From the NCBI GenBank assembly GCA_016186995.1, contig JACPKQ010000001.1:1-60120 (forward strand): a DNA stretch of 60,120 nucleotides. Reading direction: 5' to 3'. Every line of letters begins with the position of its first letter. Positions within the stretch are counted from its first letter, which is position 1. Both the position numbers and the translations under genes were made by a program. The notes under the pieces are model-generated. The model ran no database searches. It saw nothing but the letters and a program-made list of their open reading frames with translations, and was not told the DNA's origin. Source of the stretch: Deltaproteobacteria bacterium. Lineage in GTDB: Bacteria; Bdellovibrionota; JACOXK01. Shown piece after piece: positions 34,385 through 43,038 of the stretch.

Positions 34385-35080
34385 TTAAACAAAAAATTCG
34401 ATAATGCCATAAAGAACCGCAGTGAGTGCAAAACCACTTACAATAACACCTTTAACAGTTTTCATAGGGCCCAGCTGTCCCACAATAGCATTCAGCTCCA
34501 AAGCAAGAATGATGACACCCAAGGTAATCACAAGAGGTAAGAAATCCATGTCATAACCCACTTGGACAGAAAGGTGTCTTGCTCCCCCCATAAAGAAAAG
34601 CATAGGAATGGAAAACAAAGTATTGGTACGTGATACCAGTCCTGCCTTTGCACCATAAGCAGCCGCTTGTGGTATCGCTTCGCCACCCCCCATCACTTGA
34701 GATGTTGATTGAATGACTACTTTTTGAGCCGGCCAAATGACAAACCACACATTTGCCCACATCAAAGTTCCAAGAAGAGCTCCGGTTAAAATGAGAACTC
34801 CCCACGAAGTACTTAAAAACTCATATCCTGCTTGATGAACAGTTAAACCAATGAGCAAAAGCCCCGAGATAAAGGTCAACATGGCCCCCCATCTAAACCA
34901 CCAGAGAGCCCGGGGGACAAGTTTTTGAATGCATCCATTTTTGGTAGACGTATCTGTTTCTGCAAAGAAACTTCCTTGAACAAAGTTAAAATAATAAAGA
35001 ATGCCAATCCACGTAACACCAGCTAAAAAGTGGATCCAACGAAAAAGAAAGAGCAATCCTTCCTGTGTCAACAACGCCAT
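34385..35080 (-). CDS. Membrane protein with urate oxidase (PuuD) N-terminal-like domain
   Basis: A 231-residue integral membrane protein with about six to seven helices. The start (GLLFLFRWIHFLAGVTWIGILYYFNFVQG) and the ending of the domain (FFMGGARHL...LGVIILALELNAIVG) match the PF06181 domain, first described in membrane-bound urate oxidase PuuD, where it is followed by a cytochrome c domain. Here the cytochrome c is a separate gene directly downstream. Conserved His and Trp residues in the first helix could bind haem b. Urate as substrate is not supported by any neighbouring purine gene; a general quinone or haem-linked redox role is equally possible. Strong AGGAGG ribosome site. Confidence 0.8.
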   Translation of the reverse strand: MALLTQEGLLFLFRWIHFLAGVTWIGILYYFNFVQGSFFAETDTSTKNGCIQKLVPRALWWFRWGAMLTFISGLLLIGLTVHQAGYEFLSTSWGVLILTGALLGTLMWANVWFVIWPAQKVVIQSTSQVMGGGEAIPQAAAYGAKAGLVSRTNTLFSIPMLFFMGGARHLSVQVGYDMDFLPLVITLGVIILALELNAIVGQLGPMKTVKGVIVSGFALTAVLYGIIEFFV

Positions 35081-35174
35081 TTCATCCTCCTCATGTATAG
35101 TTTCTAAACACTGAATTATGTTAACAAAAAAAACTTTGATGGCAAGGAGTAGATTTTAAAAAACGGTGTGTTTT

Positions 35175-37613
35175 TTATTTAAAAAGTGAATCATTGTGCA
35201 TGATATCTGTAAGAAGACTCATGATGAGAAGCCTGTTTGTTTCGATTTTTTTTTCTTCAAGAAGAGCCAGTTTTTTATCAAGTTCAGCTTGTTGATCTTG
35301 AGAAAGGGATTCCCAAAAATAACGATTCTTGTTTGCCTCTGCCTTTACTTTTTCTTTCTGAGCTTCAACTTTTTCTAATTTCTTATCTAATTTCTCAAGA
35401 TCTTTATAGATAATAGTCACTTCTCCAAAACAAACAGCATAATCAAAAAATTTTCTTTTAATTGTGGTATTATCTTCTGCAAACCAATTTTCATAAAATC
35501 GAAGTTTAGTTTTTGATTCTTTAATTTTTTTCTCAAGAACAGGGCCAAAGAAAGGTTCTAAATCTGTATAGAGAAGGTCAAGTTCTGTTTTATAGAGAAC
35601 ACCATTTAAATCAAGATCATATTTTGTAAAAATCATTTCAATAAGTCGAATCATACCAAAAATAATCTCAATATCTTTAAAACTCACTTGTTCATCTAAA
35701 GTTTTACCTAAAGCCCCAAGTATTTTTGAAATATATTTTTCTAAATCTTCTTTTGAAAGTTCAAAATGAGAGTGGGGGAAGTATTTAAAAATAAGTGAGG
35801 TGTCTCTTAAGTTTCGAACGGTTTCATCATTTTGAGGAAGTTCTCGTGCTTCAGCCAAGATATAATGCGGATCTTCTATTTTTTTTGTTTCTTCAAAAAA
35901 GGCTCTGGCATTTTTTCTCGTTTCGAAAAGAAAACTGATCACTTCAAGAACTTCGTATTTATCTAAAATACCATTACCATTACTATTATGAAAAAAACGG
36001 TCTGTTAAAAAGCTTAATATCTTGGAGAAAAAGAGAGATTCTTCTTCGTTTAATTCAAAGAGTTTTGTATTAGAATCTGTGGCATTGGGGTTACTAATAA
36101 GAAGGTAAAAACCCTTCACAAGAAGTTGAATAGTTTTCATCAAAGAAGAGAGTTCAGTTTCATTAATCTCACCTAAAGCAACTTCACTATTTTTATCTTT
36201 GTCATAGGCATCTAAAATAGACTCCGTAATAGTAAGAGCTATTTGTGAAAGAATAAAGTCATATTTTTGAATGCCCTCGGTTACTTCAAAAGGAGATTTC
36301 CAATACTGTGTGATACGTGGAAAATTTTCATACATTTTTTGATAGCTTACAAAATCGTTTCTAGAGAATCCTTCTTCATTATTTTTAAATTTTTCTAAAT
36401 TATTTATTGTAAAACGATTAATGTCATGCCTTGTAACACTTTCTTGCCTTAAACCTTCAAAGAGTCTTAAAGATCTTTCATAGTCTTGAAAGATCTTTTG
36501 ATTGATGGCTCGTAATTTTCGAACTTCATTGGCGGTGAGAAGATCAGGGCTTCCTCCGCAAATATAAATTTTGAGTTCAAAAAGGCCTTGTACAAAAAGG
36601 TGTGAATTTCCATTGATTTCAGTTTGGAGAAGGTTAAAAAGCTTTGTTAAATCTTCTCGAGAAATGGTTTTTTGATGGTTATCTTCAAATAACTTAAAAA
36701 TGTATTCAAGGAGTTTATAATAATGAACTAGAAATTGAACAGAGCTTTCTGTCGTAATATCTGTAAGATTTTGGTAATAGTGAATATCTGAAAAAATGCC
36801 ATACATATCTTCTATGTTTTTAAAGAGTGGTACTAGAATATCTTTTAAAAGGTTCTCTTCAGGATGACCATAAAGTAGGCGATGGCTTAAATAAGTCGCT
36901 TCAATGTAATGCTTTCCAATTCCCTTATCTAAGCCGTCCCAAAGATTGTACTGATTGAGAACTAAATCACGTGGGAGATCATGAATAACTTTACCTCTTT
37001 CATTTTGAAGCATTGTTTTTATCATTTTGATATATAAAGAGAGAATTTCTTTACGTAATTGATAACTGTGTGGATCGAGTGTTTTATAGGTTTTAAGTTC
37101 TTGAAATTTCTGCGAAGCCATTTCTATTTCAGGGCTTATTTTTTGAAATCGATTGAGAACCTGAGTCATTTCAGAGTATTTAAAGATTCTTTGTTTTGTA
37201 GGGTTTTTAGGTCCTAGAATAAGATCTTTAAGAGAAAAAATTCTCTCTATCCAAATATCAAGTTTTATTTGACCTCCTGAAACTTTGGGTAAAAAGAAGC
37301 TTTTTATCAAGACTTTAATTTCATTATCTGTCACTTCACCTTGAGTTTTAGTAATAATTTTTTCTTTATTCTCTTCTAAAGTAGTGAGCGCACACACAAT
37401 GATATGATTTATTTCTTCTTTATGAATGGTGCCACTGATAAATTTATTTGATATTTCTTCAAAATTAAAGGAACAAGGCCCTTCTGTGGTGGTAGTATTA
37501 AAGTTTTCTCCCTTCCAAATCCCATTTTCTTGTTGCTTTCCTCCCCACCAATTACTACAACCTGTTAAAATTAAAAAAGAAAATATAAAAAAGAATATTC
37601 TTTTAAAAAACAT
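35175..37613 (-). CDS. Large lipoprotein with EF-hand calcium-binding motifs
   Basis: An 812-residue lipoprotein, lipobox LTGC (Cys19). Mostly helical, with three canonical EF-hand loops: DKDKNSEVALGE (about 467), NSNGNGILDKYE (about 541) and DLDLNGVLYKTE (about 663); a weaker EF-like segment NHQKTISREDL lies near 310. The C-terminal 90 residues are a charged coiled coil (KDLEKLDKKLEKVEAQKEKVK). No enzymatic motif is visible. It is the second gene after an outer-membrane barrel, overlapping by 11 bp, so it may be a Ca2+-dependent surface or periplasmic partner of that barrel. Family unknown to me. Confidence 0.75.
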   Translation of the reverse strand: MFFKRIFFFIFSFLILTGCSNWWGGKQQENGIWKGENFNTTTTEGPCSFNFEEISNKFISGTIHKEEINHIIVCALTTLEENKEKIITKTQGEVTDNEIKVLIKSFFLPKVSGGQIKLDIWIERIFSLKDLILGPKNPTKQRIFKYSEMTQVLNRFQKISPEIEMASQKFQELKTYKTLDPHSYQLRKEILSLYIKMIKTMLQNERGKVIHDLPRDLVLNQYNLWDGLDKGIGKHYIEATYLSHRLLYGHPEENLLKDILVPLFKNIEDMYGIFSDIHYYQNLTDITTESSVQFLVHYYKLLEYIFKLFEDNHQKTISREDLTKLFNLLQTEINGNSHLFVQGLFELKIYICGGSPDLLTANEVRKLRAINQKIFQDYERSLRLFEGLRQESVTRHDINRFTINNLEKFKNNEEGFSRNDFVSYQKMYENFPRITQYWKSPFEVTEGIQKYDFILSQIALTITESILDAYDKDKNSEVALGEINETELSSLMKTIQLLVKGFYLLISNPNATDSNTKLFELNEEESLFFSKILSFLTDRFFHNSNGNGILDKYEVLEVISFLFETRKNARAFFEETKKIEDPHYILAEARELPQNDETVRNLRDTSLIFKYFPHSHFELSKEDLEKYISKILGALGKTLDEQVSFKDIEIIFGMIRLIEMIFTKYDLDLNGVLYKTELDLLYTDLEPFFGPVLEKKIKESKTKLRFYENWFAEDNTTIKRKFFDYAVCFGEVTIIYKDLEKLDKKLEKVEAQKEKVKAEANKNRYFWESLSQDQQAELDKKLALLEEKKIETNRLLIMSLLTDIMHNDSLFK

Positions 37614-38931
37614 GTTTCACCTTAAGCCACACTCGATCTTGCCGATCATATTGTCCCCAATAGGTATTTTTAGGCCCTTTAAAAAGGTCTATGCCGCCTC
37701 CGATTTGGAACGATTCTGTAATATTGTAAAAGAGTGCATTTGTAACAACGGTATCATCTAATTTAAAATCTGATTCTGTGAAAAATGACAGTGTTAATTG
37801 AGGTAGTACTTGAAGTTTCAAATCATAAAAGAAGAGAGTAGATGCATGGTTTAAGCCAAAAAGACCAACTTCTGGGGTTTTTTCGAGTTCTTTTGAATAG
37901 AGAAGCCCCGCTGTAAAATTTTTTAGAAACCGATTTTGTCCTAAATATGAAACTGCAAATGTGTTATTTAACTTTGTGGGCTTAAACATGATATTTTTTA
38001 AATTACTTGGATTTTCTGGTTTGATATAAGCACTTTCAGCAATAAGATTGACGCTTTGAAATTTTAATTTAGTTTCAAATCCGTAAACTCTTTGTCTATA
38101 AAACTCAGGATAAATTTTAACGTTTCCTTGGAGTGAAGACTCATCTTTAATTTCAACTTTAGGATCAATGCGAAGCCTTGGTTGAGGATCCACTGTATCT
38201 GCAGCTGTCAATGCTAGATCTGCATACTTTGATTGAAAGGCAAGTCTTCCAGCAAAACTATTTTTCAAAACTGTTTTTTTGATATTAGGCATGATGAGAT
38301 GATAATTAATAGGTTTGTAACCATCTTTTGCTTCAAACTGGTAGTAAAGGGGCATGGCCCATCGTGAAGCAGGTAAAATAGTATCGTCGTTATCCTGTAC
38401 ATAACGAGCTCCACCCATATGTGGAATATAAAGAGGGCTAACCATAAGCTCATAAGACCAAGAGCCTGTATTGAGTGCTGTGTAAAGCCCCGAAAGACCA
38501 TTGATTTGATAGTTAATAGGATCAATCGTAAATTGAGGAAAAATCTCTTGAATAGGGCTGTAGCGGAGTAGGGCCCCCCATTCTGGGCGAACTCTTCCTA
38601 AAATCATACTGAAATAATGAGTTCGATAGCTTAAATGCGCTTGAGATATATTAAACCATTGAGAAGCTTCTTGTGGGGACATAGCCCAAAGACTTGAATC
38701 AAGACTCCATTGCAGTCCAGGAAGGTAAGACTGATCTCTTTGAAATCGAACGCCTAAACGAAACTCTTGTAACTTACCATTATGCTTTTCAGCATAAGAC
38801 ATACCCTCCACTTCAGTTTGAAGGTGTACTTCTGGAAAAGCGTCTGCCTGCTCAGTGACAAGAAACTCCGCATAGGTTTTTGAAAACCCTAGTAATATGG
38901 TTAGTAATATAAGAGCTCTGAGTGTTTTCAC
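37603..38931 (-). CDS. Outer-membrane beta-barrel (porin-like) protein
   Basis: A 442-residue protein with signal peptide MKTLRALILLTILLGFSKTYA (in parts), many amphipathic strands (LQEFRLGVRFQRD, AHLSYRTHYFSMILGRVRPEWG, GAFGFETKLKF-like VYGFETKLKFQS, LTLSFFTESDF) and a C-terminal Phe in WLKVKHVF, the usual sorting signal for barrel assembly. It resembles alginate-export-type or substrate-specific porins, but I cannot name the substrate. Starts with GTG behind GAGGAG. First gene of a two-gene unit with the EF-hand lipoprotein. Confidence 0.75.
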   Translation of the reverse strand: MKTLRALILLTILLGFSKTYAEFLVTEQADAFPEVHLQTEVEGMSYAEKHNGKLQEFRLGVRFQRDQSYLPGLQWSLDSSLWAMSPQEASQWFNISQAHLSYRTHYFSMILGRVRPEWGALLRYSPIQEIFPQFTIDPINYQINGLSGLYTALNTGSWSYELMVSPLYIPHMGGARYVQDNDDTILPASRWAMPLYYQFEAKDGYKPINYHLIMPNIKKTVLKNSFAGRLAFQSKYADLALTAADTVDPQPRLRIDPKVEIKDESSLQGNVKIYPEFYRQRVYGFETKLKFQSVNLIAESAYIKPENPSNLKNIMFKPTKLNNTFAVSYLGQNRFLKNFTAGLLYSKELEKTPEVGLFGLNHASTLFFYDLKLQVLPQLTLSFFTESDFKLDDTVVTNALFYNITESFQIGGGIDLFKGPKNTYWGQYDRQDRVWLKVKHVF

Positions 38932-39208
38932 AGTTTTCTCCTCATCCTCTAATGGCCTTTTCTATCCTTAATAACCCTATGAAGCAAGCCTTATGCCAGT
39001 TTTCTGATGTTTTATTAATCATATAAGTTATTGTAATTATTATATAAAATGAATTACCCTTCATTTTTTAAAAGGTAATGGTATCACTTAAGAATGGCCA
39101 CAAAATGACATTTTTGACAAAAAAAAGCGTTAAGATTACTTAACATATTGAAATTATTGTATATAATGTAATTTTAAGCTCTTTCAAGCTCAAGAGAAAA
39201 ATAGAAGA
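38932..39208. other. AT-rich non-coding interval
   Basis: A 277-bp interval upstream of the porin-like gene and downstream of the CPBP protease. Very AT-rich, with runs such as TATTATATAAAATG. TTGACA at 39114 and TATAAT at 39162 occur on the + strand but are not spaced as one promoter and no + strand gene follows. I see no gene or repeat. Confidence 0.5.
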
Positions 39209-40066
39209 TTATTGTTTCAAGTTTGATTTCTTGTTTTTATAAATAAAAAATAAAAGCATCAGGGAAAAGACGGCCCATGTTATCAGTGCTGTTCGAGGGT
39301 CATCGATAACACCAAAGAGAAGATTATTCTGGGTGTCATCAATATCATACTTAAAAAGATGAGTTTTTCGTATCAATAATCGATAGGTAACAAATCCGGC
39401 ATGAAGTCCAATAGGAAGGAAAAGTGATTTTCTCCATAATTTGGCACTGCAAAACATGTTTCCTAAAATGAAGAGACCTATGAATTTAAAAATCTGATCA
39501 GGCCTTGTCCAATCAGCGAATGTTTTTAGATTATGTGAAAAGGCAAAGAGAAAGCTTGATAGAAGAGATGCCGTAACTTTGGAATATCCTCTTTGAAAAA
39601 GGTTTAAAAAGAAACCCCTAAAAAGAGTTTCTTCTGCGAAGGCCACAAAAAATGGAAACAGAAGAGAAGCACAAAAAGCAAGCCATTGTTTTAAAGGAGC
39701 GTCAAAAGAAAGTGTCATTTTCTGTGCCAGAACTCCAAATACGCCGTAGCTTAAGGCTAAGAGAAAAGCGGTGATATATGCTAGAAAAAGTTCTTTTTTC
39801 CAAGAGGGGTATGCATTAAAGCCCAGCTCTTGAATAGGAAGTTGAAATACCTTTTTTTGATAGAATAAGACAAGCAAGAGAAACAAAAGATAGAAGATGA
39901 CAACGCCTGCACCGCTTTTTTTAAGAAGATCAATTTTATGAGTAAAAAAAAGCCCGCTTGCTTCTGTCACCAAAAAACTTAAGATCAACAAGGCACAAAG
40001 AAAGCTTAAGAGAATGAGGCTTACTTGAAGCTTTTTCGGCATGGCATTTGACGTATCATGCAGCAT
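39209..40066 (-). CDS. CPBP-family intramembrane metalloprotease
   Basis: A 285-residue membrane protein of the CAAX-protease/bacteriocin-processing (Abi, Rce1-like) family. The three motifs are present: EETLFRG (Glu145, Glu146, Arg150), FAFSH with His178, and LPIGLHAGF with a third His near 218. About eight hydrophobic helices. Substrate unknown; such proteins are often housekeeping and only sometimes linked to bacteriocin immunity, for which there is no sign here. MPKK at residue 9 is an alternative start. Confidence 0.85.
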   Translation of the reverse strand: MLHDTSNAMPKKLQVSLILLSFLCALLILSFLVTEASGLFFTHKIDLLKKSGAGVVIFYLLFLLLVLFYQKKVFQLPIQELGFNAYPSWKKELFLAYITAFLLALSYGVFGVLAQKMTLSFDAPLKQWLAFCASLLFPFFVAFAEETLFRGFFLNLFQRGYSKVTASLLSSFLFAFSHNLKTFADWTRPDQIFKFIGLFILGNMFCSAKLWRKSLFLPIGLHAGFVTYRLLIRKTHLFKYDIDDTQNNLLFGVIDDPRTALITWAVFSLMLLFFIYKNKKSNLKQ

Positions 40067-40087
40067 GATTTGATGTCAATATTGTAC

Positions 40088-41170
40088 TCAAGTATGGATG
40101 TATTTTATTTTGTTAATAAAACTTTGAAACTCCTGTGCCTTTTTTTCTAGTGAAAAATATTCTGATTTTTTTCTGGCATTGACGCTGAGTGAGGATAGAT
40201 TATTGATGACTTGCTTCATTTTTTGAGCCAATTCTTCATGAGATAAATGATCATTTAATATATAACCTTCTTTTCCATTTTCGATCATTTCTGATGCCCC
40301 ATTATTTTTACTTGTAATCACAGGTAAGCCTGATGCAAGTGCCTCAAGAACAACGTTACTCAATGGATCATAAATGGTGGGGAGTACTAAAATGTGCCCT
40401 GAATGATATATGTGAGAAATCTCTTTTTGTGGTCCCAAAAATGTGACTCTCTCTAATACATTCTCTTCTTGAGCTATTTTTTTATATTTATGAATATTTC
40501 CCTTTCCAACAACATTCAGTTTAATATTGGAGGGTAGGAGTTTTAATGATTTTAAAACCACCTCAAGACCTTTTCTTTCAAAATCTGAGCCTATGAAAAG
40601 AAGCGTGAAAGGTCTTACTTCTTTATTAATTGTGGGTGTAAAATAATGAGTATCAACTCCATTGTAGAGAACCTGTATTTTTGAATCCAAAACTTTATAA
40701 TATCGAATGATCTGATCTTTTACATAATGAGAGTTGGCAATAATATATGGTGTTTTAGTGAATATCTTTTTATCAAAATGTAATAAGGTTCTATGGAGTG
40801 GAGAAAAATAAAAAGATAGTTTTTTAAACAGAGAAGAACTTTTTTTTCTTTGCGCCAACCACTCTTGGTGACAACCATCGCCAGCTCTATAAATATCTTG
40901 GCACGTAGTTCGTTCAAAACTAATGGTAAGATCGGGTTTTAAGGCATCTACCATGTGAGAGGCTTTTTTATTAAAACTCCAGGTTGAAAGAGTGGAATCC
41001 CATGAAATGTGATTTACAAAGTGTTGTGTAATACCTTTTATTTCTGGCCAATCCGCTGAAATAATATGAATATCTTCTTTTTCTTTTTTTAGGTGATGAA
41101 TAAGAGTGAGCAAATACTTTTCTGCTCCACCATAGGGATTGAATTTTTTTTTAATAAACACAAGTCGCAT
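40088..41170 (-). CDS. Glycosyltransferase family 4 (LPS core type)
   Basis: A 360-residue GT-B glycosyltransferase. It starts MRLVFIKKKFNPYGGAEKYL, a WaaG-like N terminus, and ends with the GT4 donor-site pattern PTIYDPLSNVVLEALASGLPVI (in two parts) followed by ASEMIENGKEGYI. RDR-like and GSDFERKGLEVVLKSL are the usual central elements. It adds a sugar to the LPS core using a nucleotide sugar. Last gene of a five-gene LPS cluster read leftwards. The exact sugar cannot be read from sequence. Confidence 0.87.
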   Translation of the reverse strand: MRLVFIKKKFNPYGGAEKYLLTLIHHLKKEKEDIHIISADWPEIKGITQHFVNHISWDSTLSTWSFNKKASHMVDALKPDLTISFERTTCQDIYRAGDGCHQEWLAQRKKSSSLFKKLSFYFSPLHRTLLHFDKKIFTKTPYIIANSHYVKDQIIRYYKVLDSKIQVLYNGVDTHYFTPTINKEVRPFTLLFIGSDFERKGLEVVLKSLKLLPSNIKLNVVGKGNIHKYKKIAQEENVLERVTFLGPQKEISHIYHSGHILVLPTIYDPLSNVVLEALASGLPVITSKNNGASEMIENGKEGYILNDHLSHEELAQKMKQVINNLSSLSVNARKKSEYFSLEKKAQEFQSFINKIKYIHT

Positions 41171-41176
41171 AATAAA

Positions 41177-42286
41177 TTACCTGAGATCTAACTCAGTATA
41201 GAGATTTTCTGTTTTTTTAATCATTTCATCTAAAGTATATTTTTCTAAAAAAAGTTTATAGGCTTGTTCGGTAAGGTTTTGTTTCAAGTGATGATTTTCA
41301 ATAAGAAATGCTATTTTTTGTGCTAAAACCTGTGAGTTCTTAGGGGGGGCTAGTAGGCCTGTTTCTCCATCTTTAATCACTTCTTTGATGGGTTCTAAAT
41401 GAGAAGCAATAATAGGAGTTTTCATAGCCATCGCTTGTAATAAGGTTTGGGGGATACCTTCGTTTGCATAAGAAGGATGAACAAGAACATTGAGTGACGC
41501 AAGAATATGAGGTATGTCTTCTCTATATCCTAACAATAGAATGTTATTTTGAAGTCTTTTTTCGACAATATTTTTTTTTATAACGTCATAGCAAGGGCCA
41601 CTTCCGACAATAAGAAATTTCACCTGAGGAAGTATGTTAAGCAGAAATTCACAGGCTTCGATAAAATATTGATGCCCTTTCCAACTTCTTAGAACAGAAA
41701 CCATTCCTACTAATAAAGTATTTTTTGATAGTTGTAGTTCTTCGCGGACATCTTTTTTAATATTTTTAGATGAAAAAAATTTAGAGTTAATACCTGTTGG
41801 GATAGAAACAATCTTTTTTGGATTCATTTTATTATTTTTAATCAATTGGGTCCTAATGGCTTCTCCTGTGGTAACAACTTTATGAGGAATGTTTTCATAA
41901 ATGAATGAATTAATAATATTTTTTGAAACCGGAGTTGAAAGGTGCCTTGTCCTAATAATTTTAGTTTTGGATCCAAAGGCTCGAGTAGCTAAACCTCCAA
42001 TCCAACTGTCTTTAGAGCTGTGCGTGTTAACAAAATCAGGTTTGTATTTGTGGAGTAACTCATTAAGTTTTAAAAATGTTTTTAGAGTGTCTTTTTTTTG
42101 GAAGGAAATGGTTGCTGTTTCTAGGTTTGCTTTCTTAGCTTTTTCAAGTAAACAACTTTCTTCCTGGGTTACAATAATAACATGATGTCCTTTTTTTTGC
42201 ATTGCACTAGATTCAGTAAGAATTCTTATTTCTTGACCTCCCCAGCCTGTGGAAGCTTCGGTATGAATAACAGTCCATTTCTTCAT
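41177..42286 (-). CDS. Glycosyltransferase family 4
   Basis: A 369-residue GT-B enzyme. N terminus WTVIHTEASTGWGGQEIRI is of the WaaG/RfaG-like type, and the donor site is HPSYANEGIPQTLLQAMAMK-TPIIAS with GETGLLAPPKN following. SVLRSWKGHQYFIEAC is the usual loop before the donor domain. It lies between another GT4 and a GT2 gene, separated by six and eight bases, so it belongs to the LPS core operon. Acceptor and sugar unknown. Confidence 0.87.
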   Translation of the reverse strand: MKKWTVIHTEASTGWGGQEIRILTESSAMQKKGHHVIIVTQEESCLLEKAKKANLETATISFQKKDTLKTFLKLNELLHKYKPDFVNTHSSKDSWIGGLATRAFGSKTKIIRTRHLSTPVSKNIINSFIYENIPHKVVTTGEAIRTQLIKNNKMNPKKIVSIPTGINSKFFSSKNIKKDVREELQLSKNTLLVGMVSVLRSWKGHQYFIEACEFLLNILPQVKFLIVGSGPCYDVIKKNIVEKRLQNNILLLGYREDIPHILASLNVLVHPSYANEGIPQTLLQAMAMKTPIIASHLEPIKEVIKDGETGLLAPPKNSQVLAQKIAFLIENHHLKQNLTEQAYKLFLEKYTLDEMIKKTENLYTELDLR

Positions 42287-42294
42287 AATTGGAT

Positions 42295-43038
42295 CTATTT
42301 CTTATTTTCCTCAAATAGTTTTATATACTTAAAAAATACACAACTCGCATTGTAAAATGAAATAATAAGACCCTCATAGCCATCAAGCAAACCCCTTTGA
42401 ATAAAATAACTTTTTATAAAAGAAAAAAAAGCCCTTATGAAGGCTTTAAATGGAGTGCTTCTTTTTTTATGCTTATTTTGCTCGGCGTATAAAGAAGAGT
42501 ACTGTTGCATTTTTGTGATAAGCTCGACTGAAGAATTAAATGGATAATGTAAAATTGGGTTTTTAAGATCAATAATTTTAGATATTTCAGAGGGAACAAT
42601 ACTTTCATGAACAAGATTTTCGTTAAAGGAGTGTGTTTTTTTATTATACAAACGTAAAACTTTATCAGGATACCACCCACATCCTTGAAGCCACTTTCCA
42701 TTAAAATGGTTTTTTCTTCTTAATCTAAATATCAAAGTTGGAGATTCTTTTTTTAAATTTTTAATTTCTTGAAAAAGTTCAGGGGAGACGATCTCATCGC
42801 TATCGATATTGAATATCCAGTCATTTTTTGCTTTTTTTGCAGCTAAGTTTTTAAGATGCCCAAAACCTGTAAATGGAGACTGAATCAGTTTAATATTTGG
42901 GTAAGTGAAAGCTATTTTTAGTGTATTATCTGTAGATCCATTATCGAGAATAACAACTTCATCAAAGTTTTGAAGTGCTTTTAAACACTGATTTAGAAGT
43001 CTTTCGCTATTTTTTGTAAGTATTGTTACGCTCATCAT
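42295..43038 (-). CDS. Glycosyltransferase family 2 (WaaE/KdtX-like)
   Basis: About 247 residues. MSVTILTKNSERLLNQCLKAL and VVILDNGSTDNTL are the GT-A nucleotide-binding start, and NIDSDEIVSPEL carries the DxD-type metal site. The FTGFGHLKNLAAKKAKNDW stretch matches the WaaE group of LPS core beta-1,4-glucosyltransferases. A longer frame from 43122 would extend far into the upstream gene; ATG at 43038 makes a four-base ATGA overlap with its stop, so I use it. Confidence 0.87.
   Translation of the reverse strand: MMSVTILTKNSERLLNQCLKALQNFDEVVILDNGSTDNTLKIAFTYPNIKLIQSPFTGFGHLKNLAAKKAKNDWIFNIDSDEIVSPELFQEIKNLKKESPTLIFRLRRKNHFNGKWLQGCGWYPDKVLRLYNKKTHSFNENLVHESIVPSEISKIIDLKNPILHYPFNSSVELITKMQQYSSLYAEQNKHKKRSTPFKAFIRAFFSFIKSYFIQRGLLDGYEGLIISFYNASCVFFKYIKLFEENKK

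Noticed and set aside
39114-39167. Small RNA promoter (TTGACA and TATAAT on the + strand)
   Set aside because: The two boxes are 42 bases apart, not in promoter spacing, and no terminator-like hairpin follows before the convergent gene.
39209-40066. CPBP protease as bacteriocin immunity gene
   Set aside because: No bacteriocin precursor, peptide or ABC exporter of that kind is nearby; neighbours are LPS genes.
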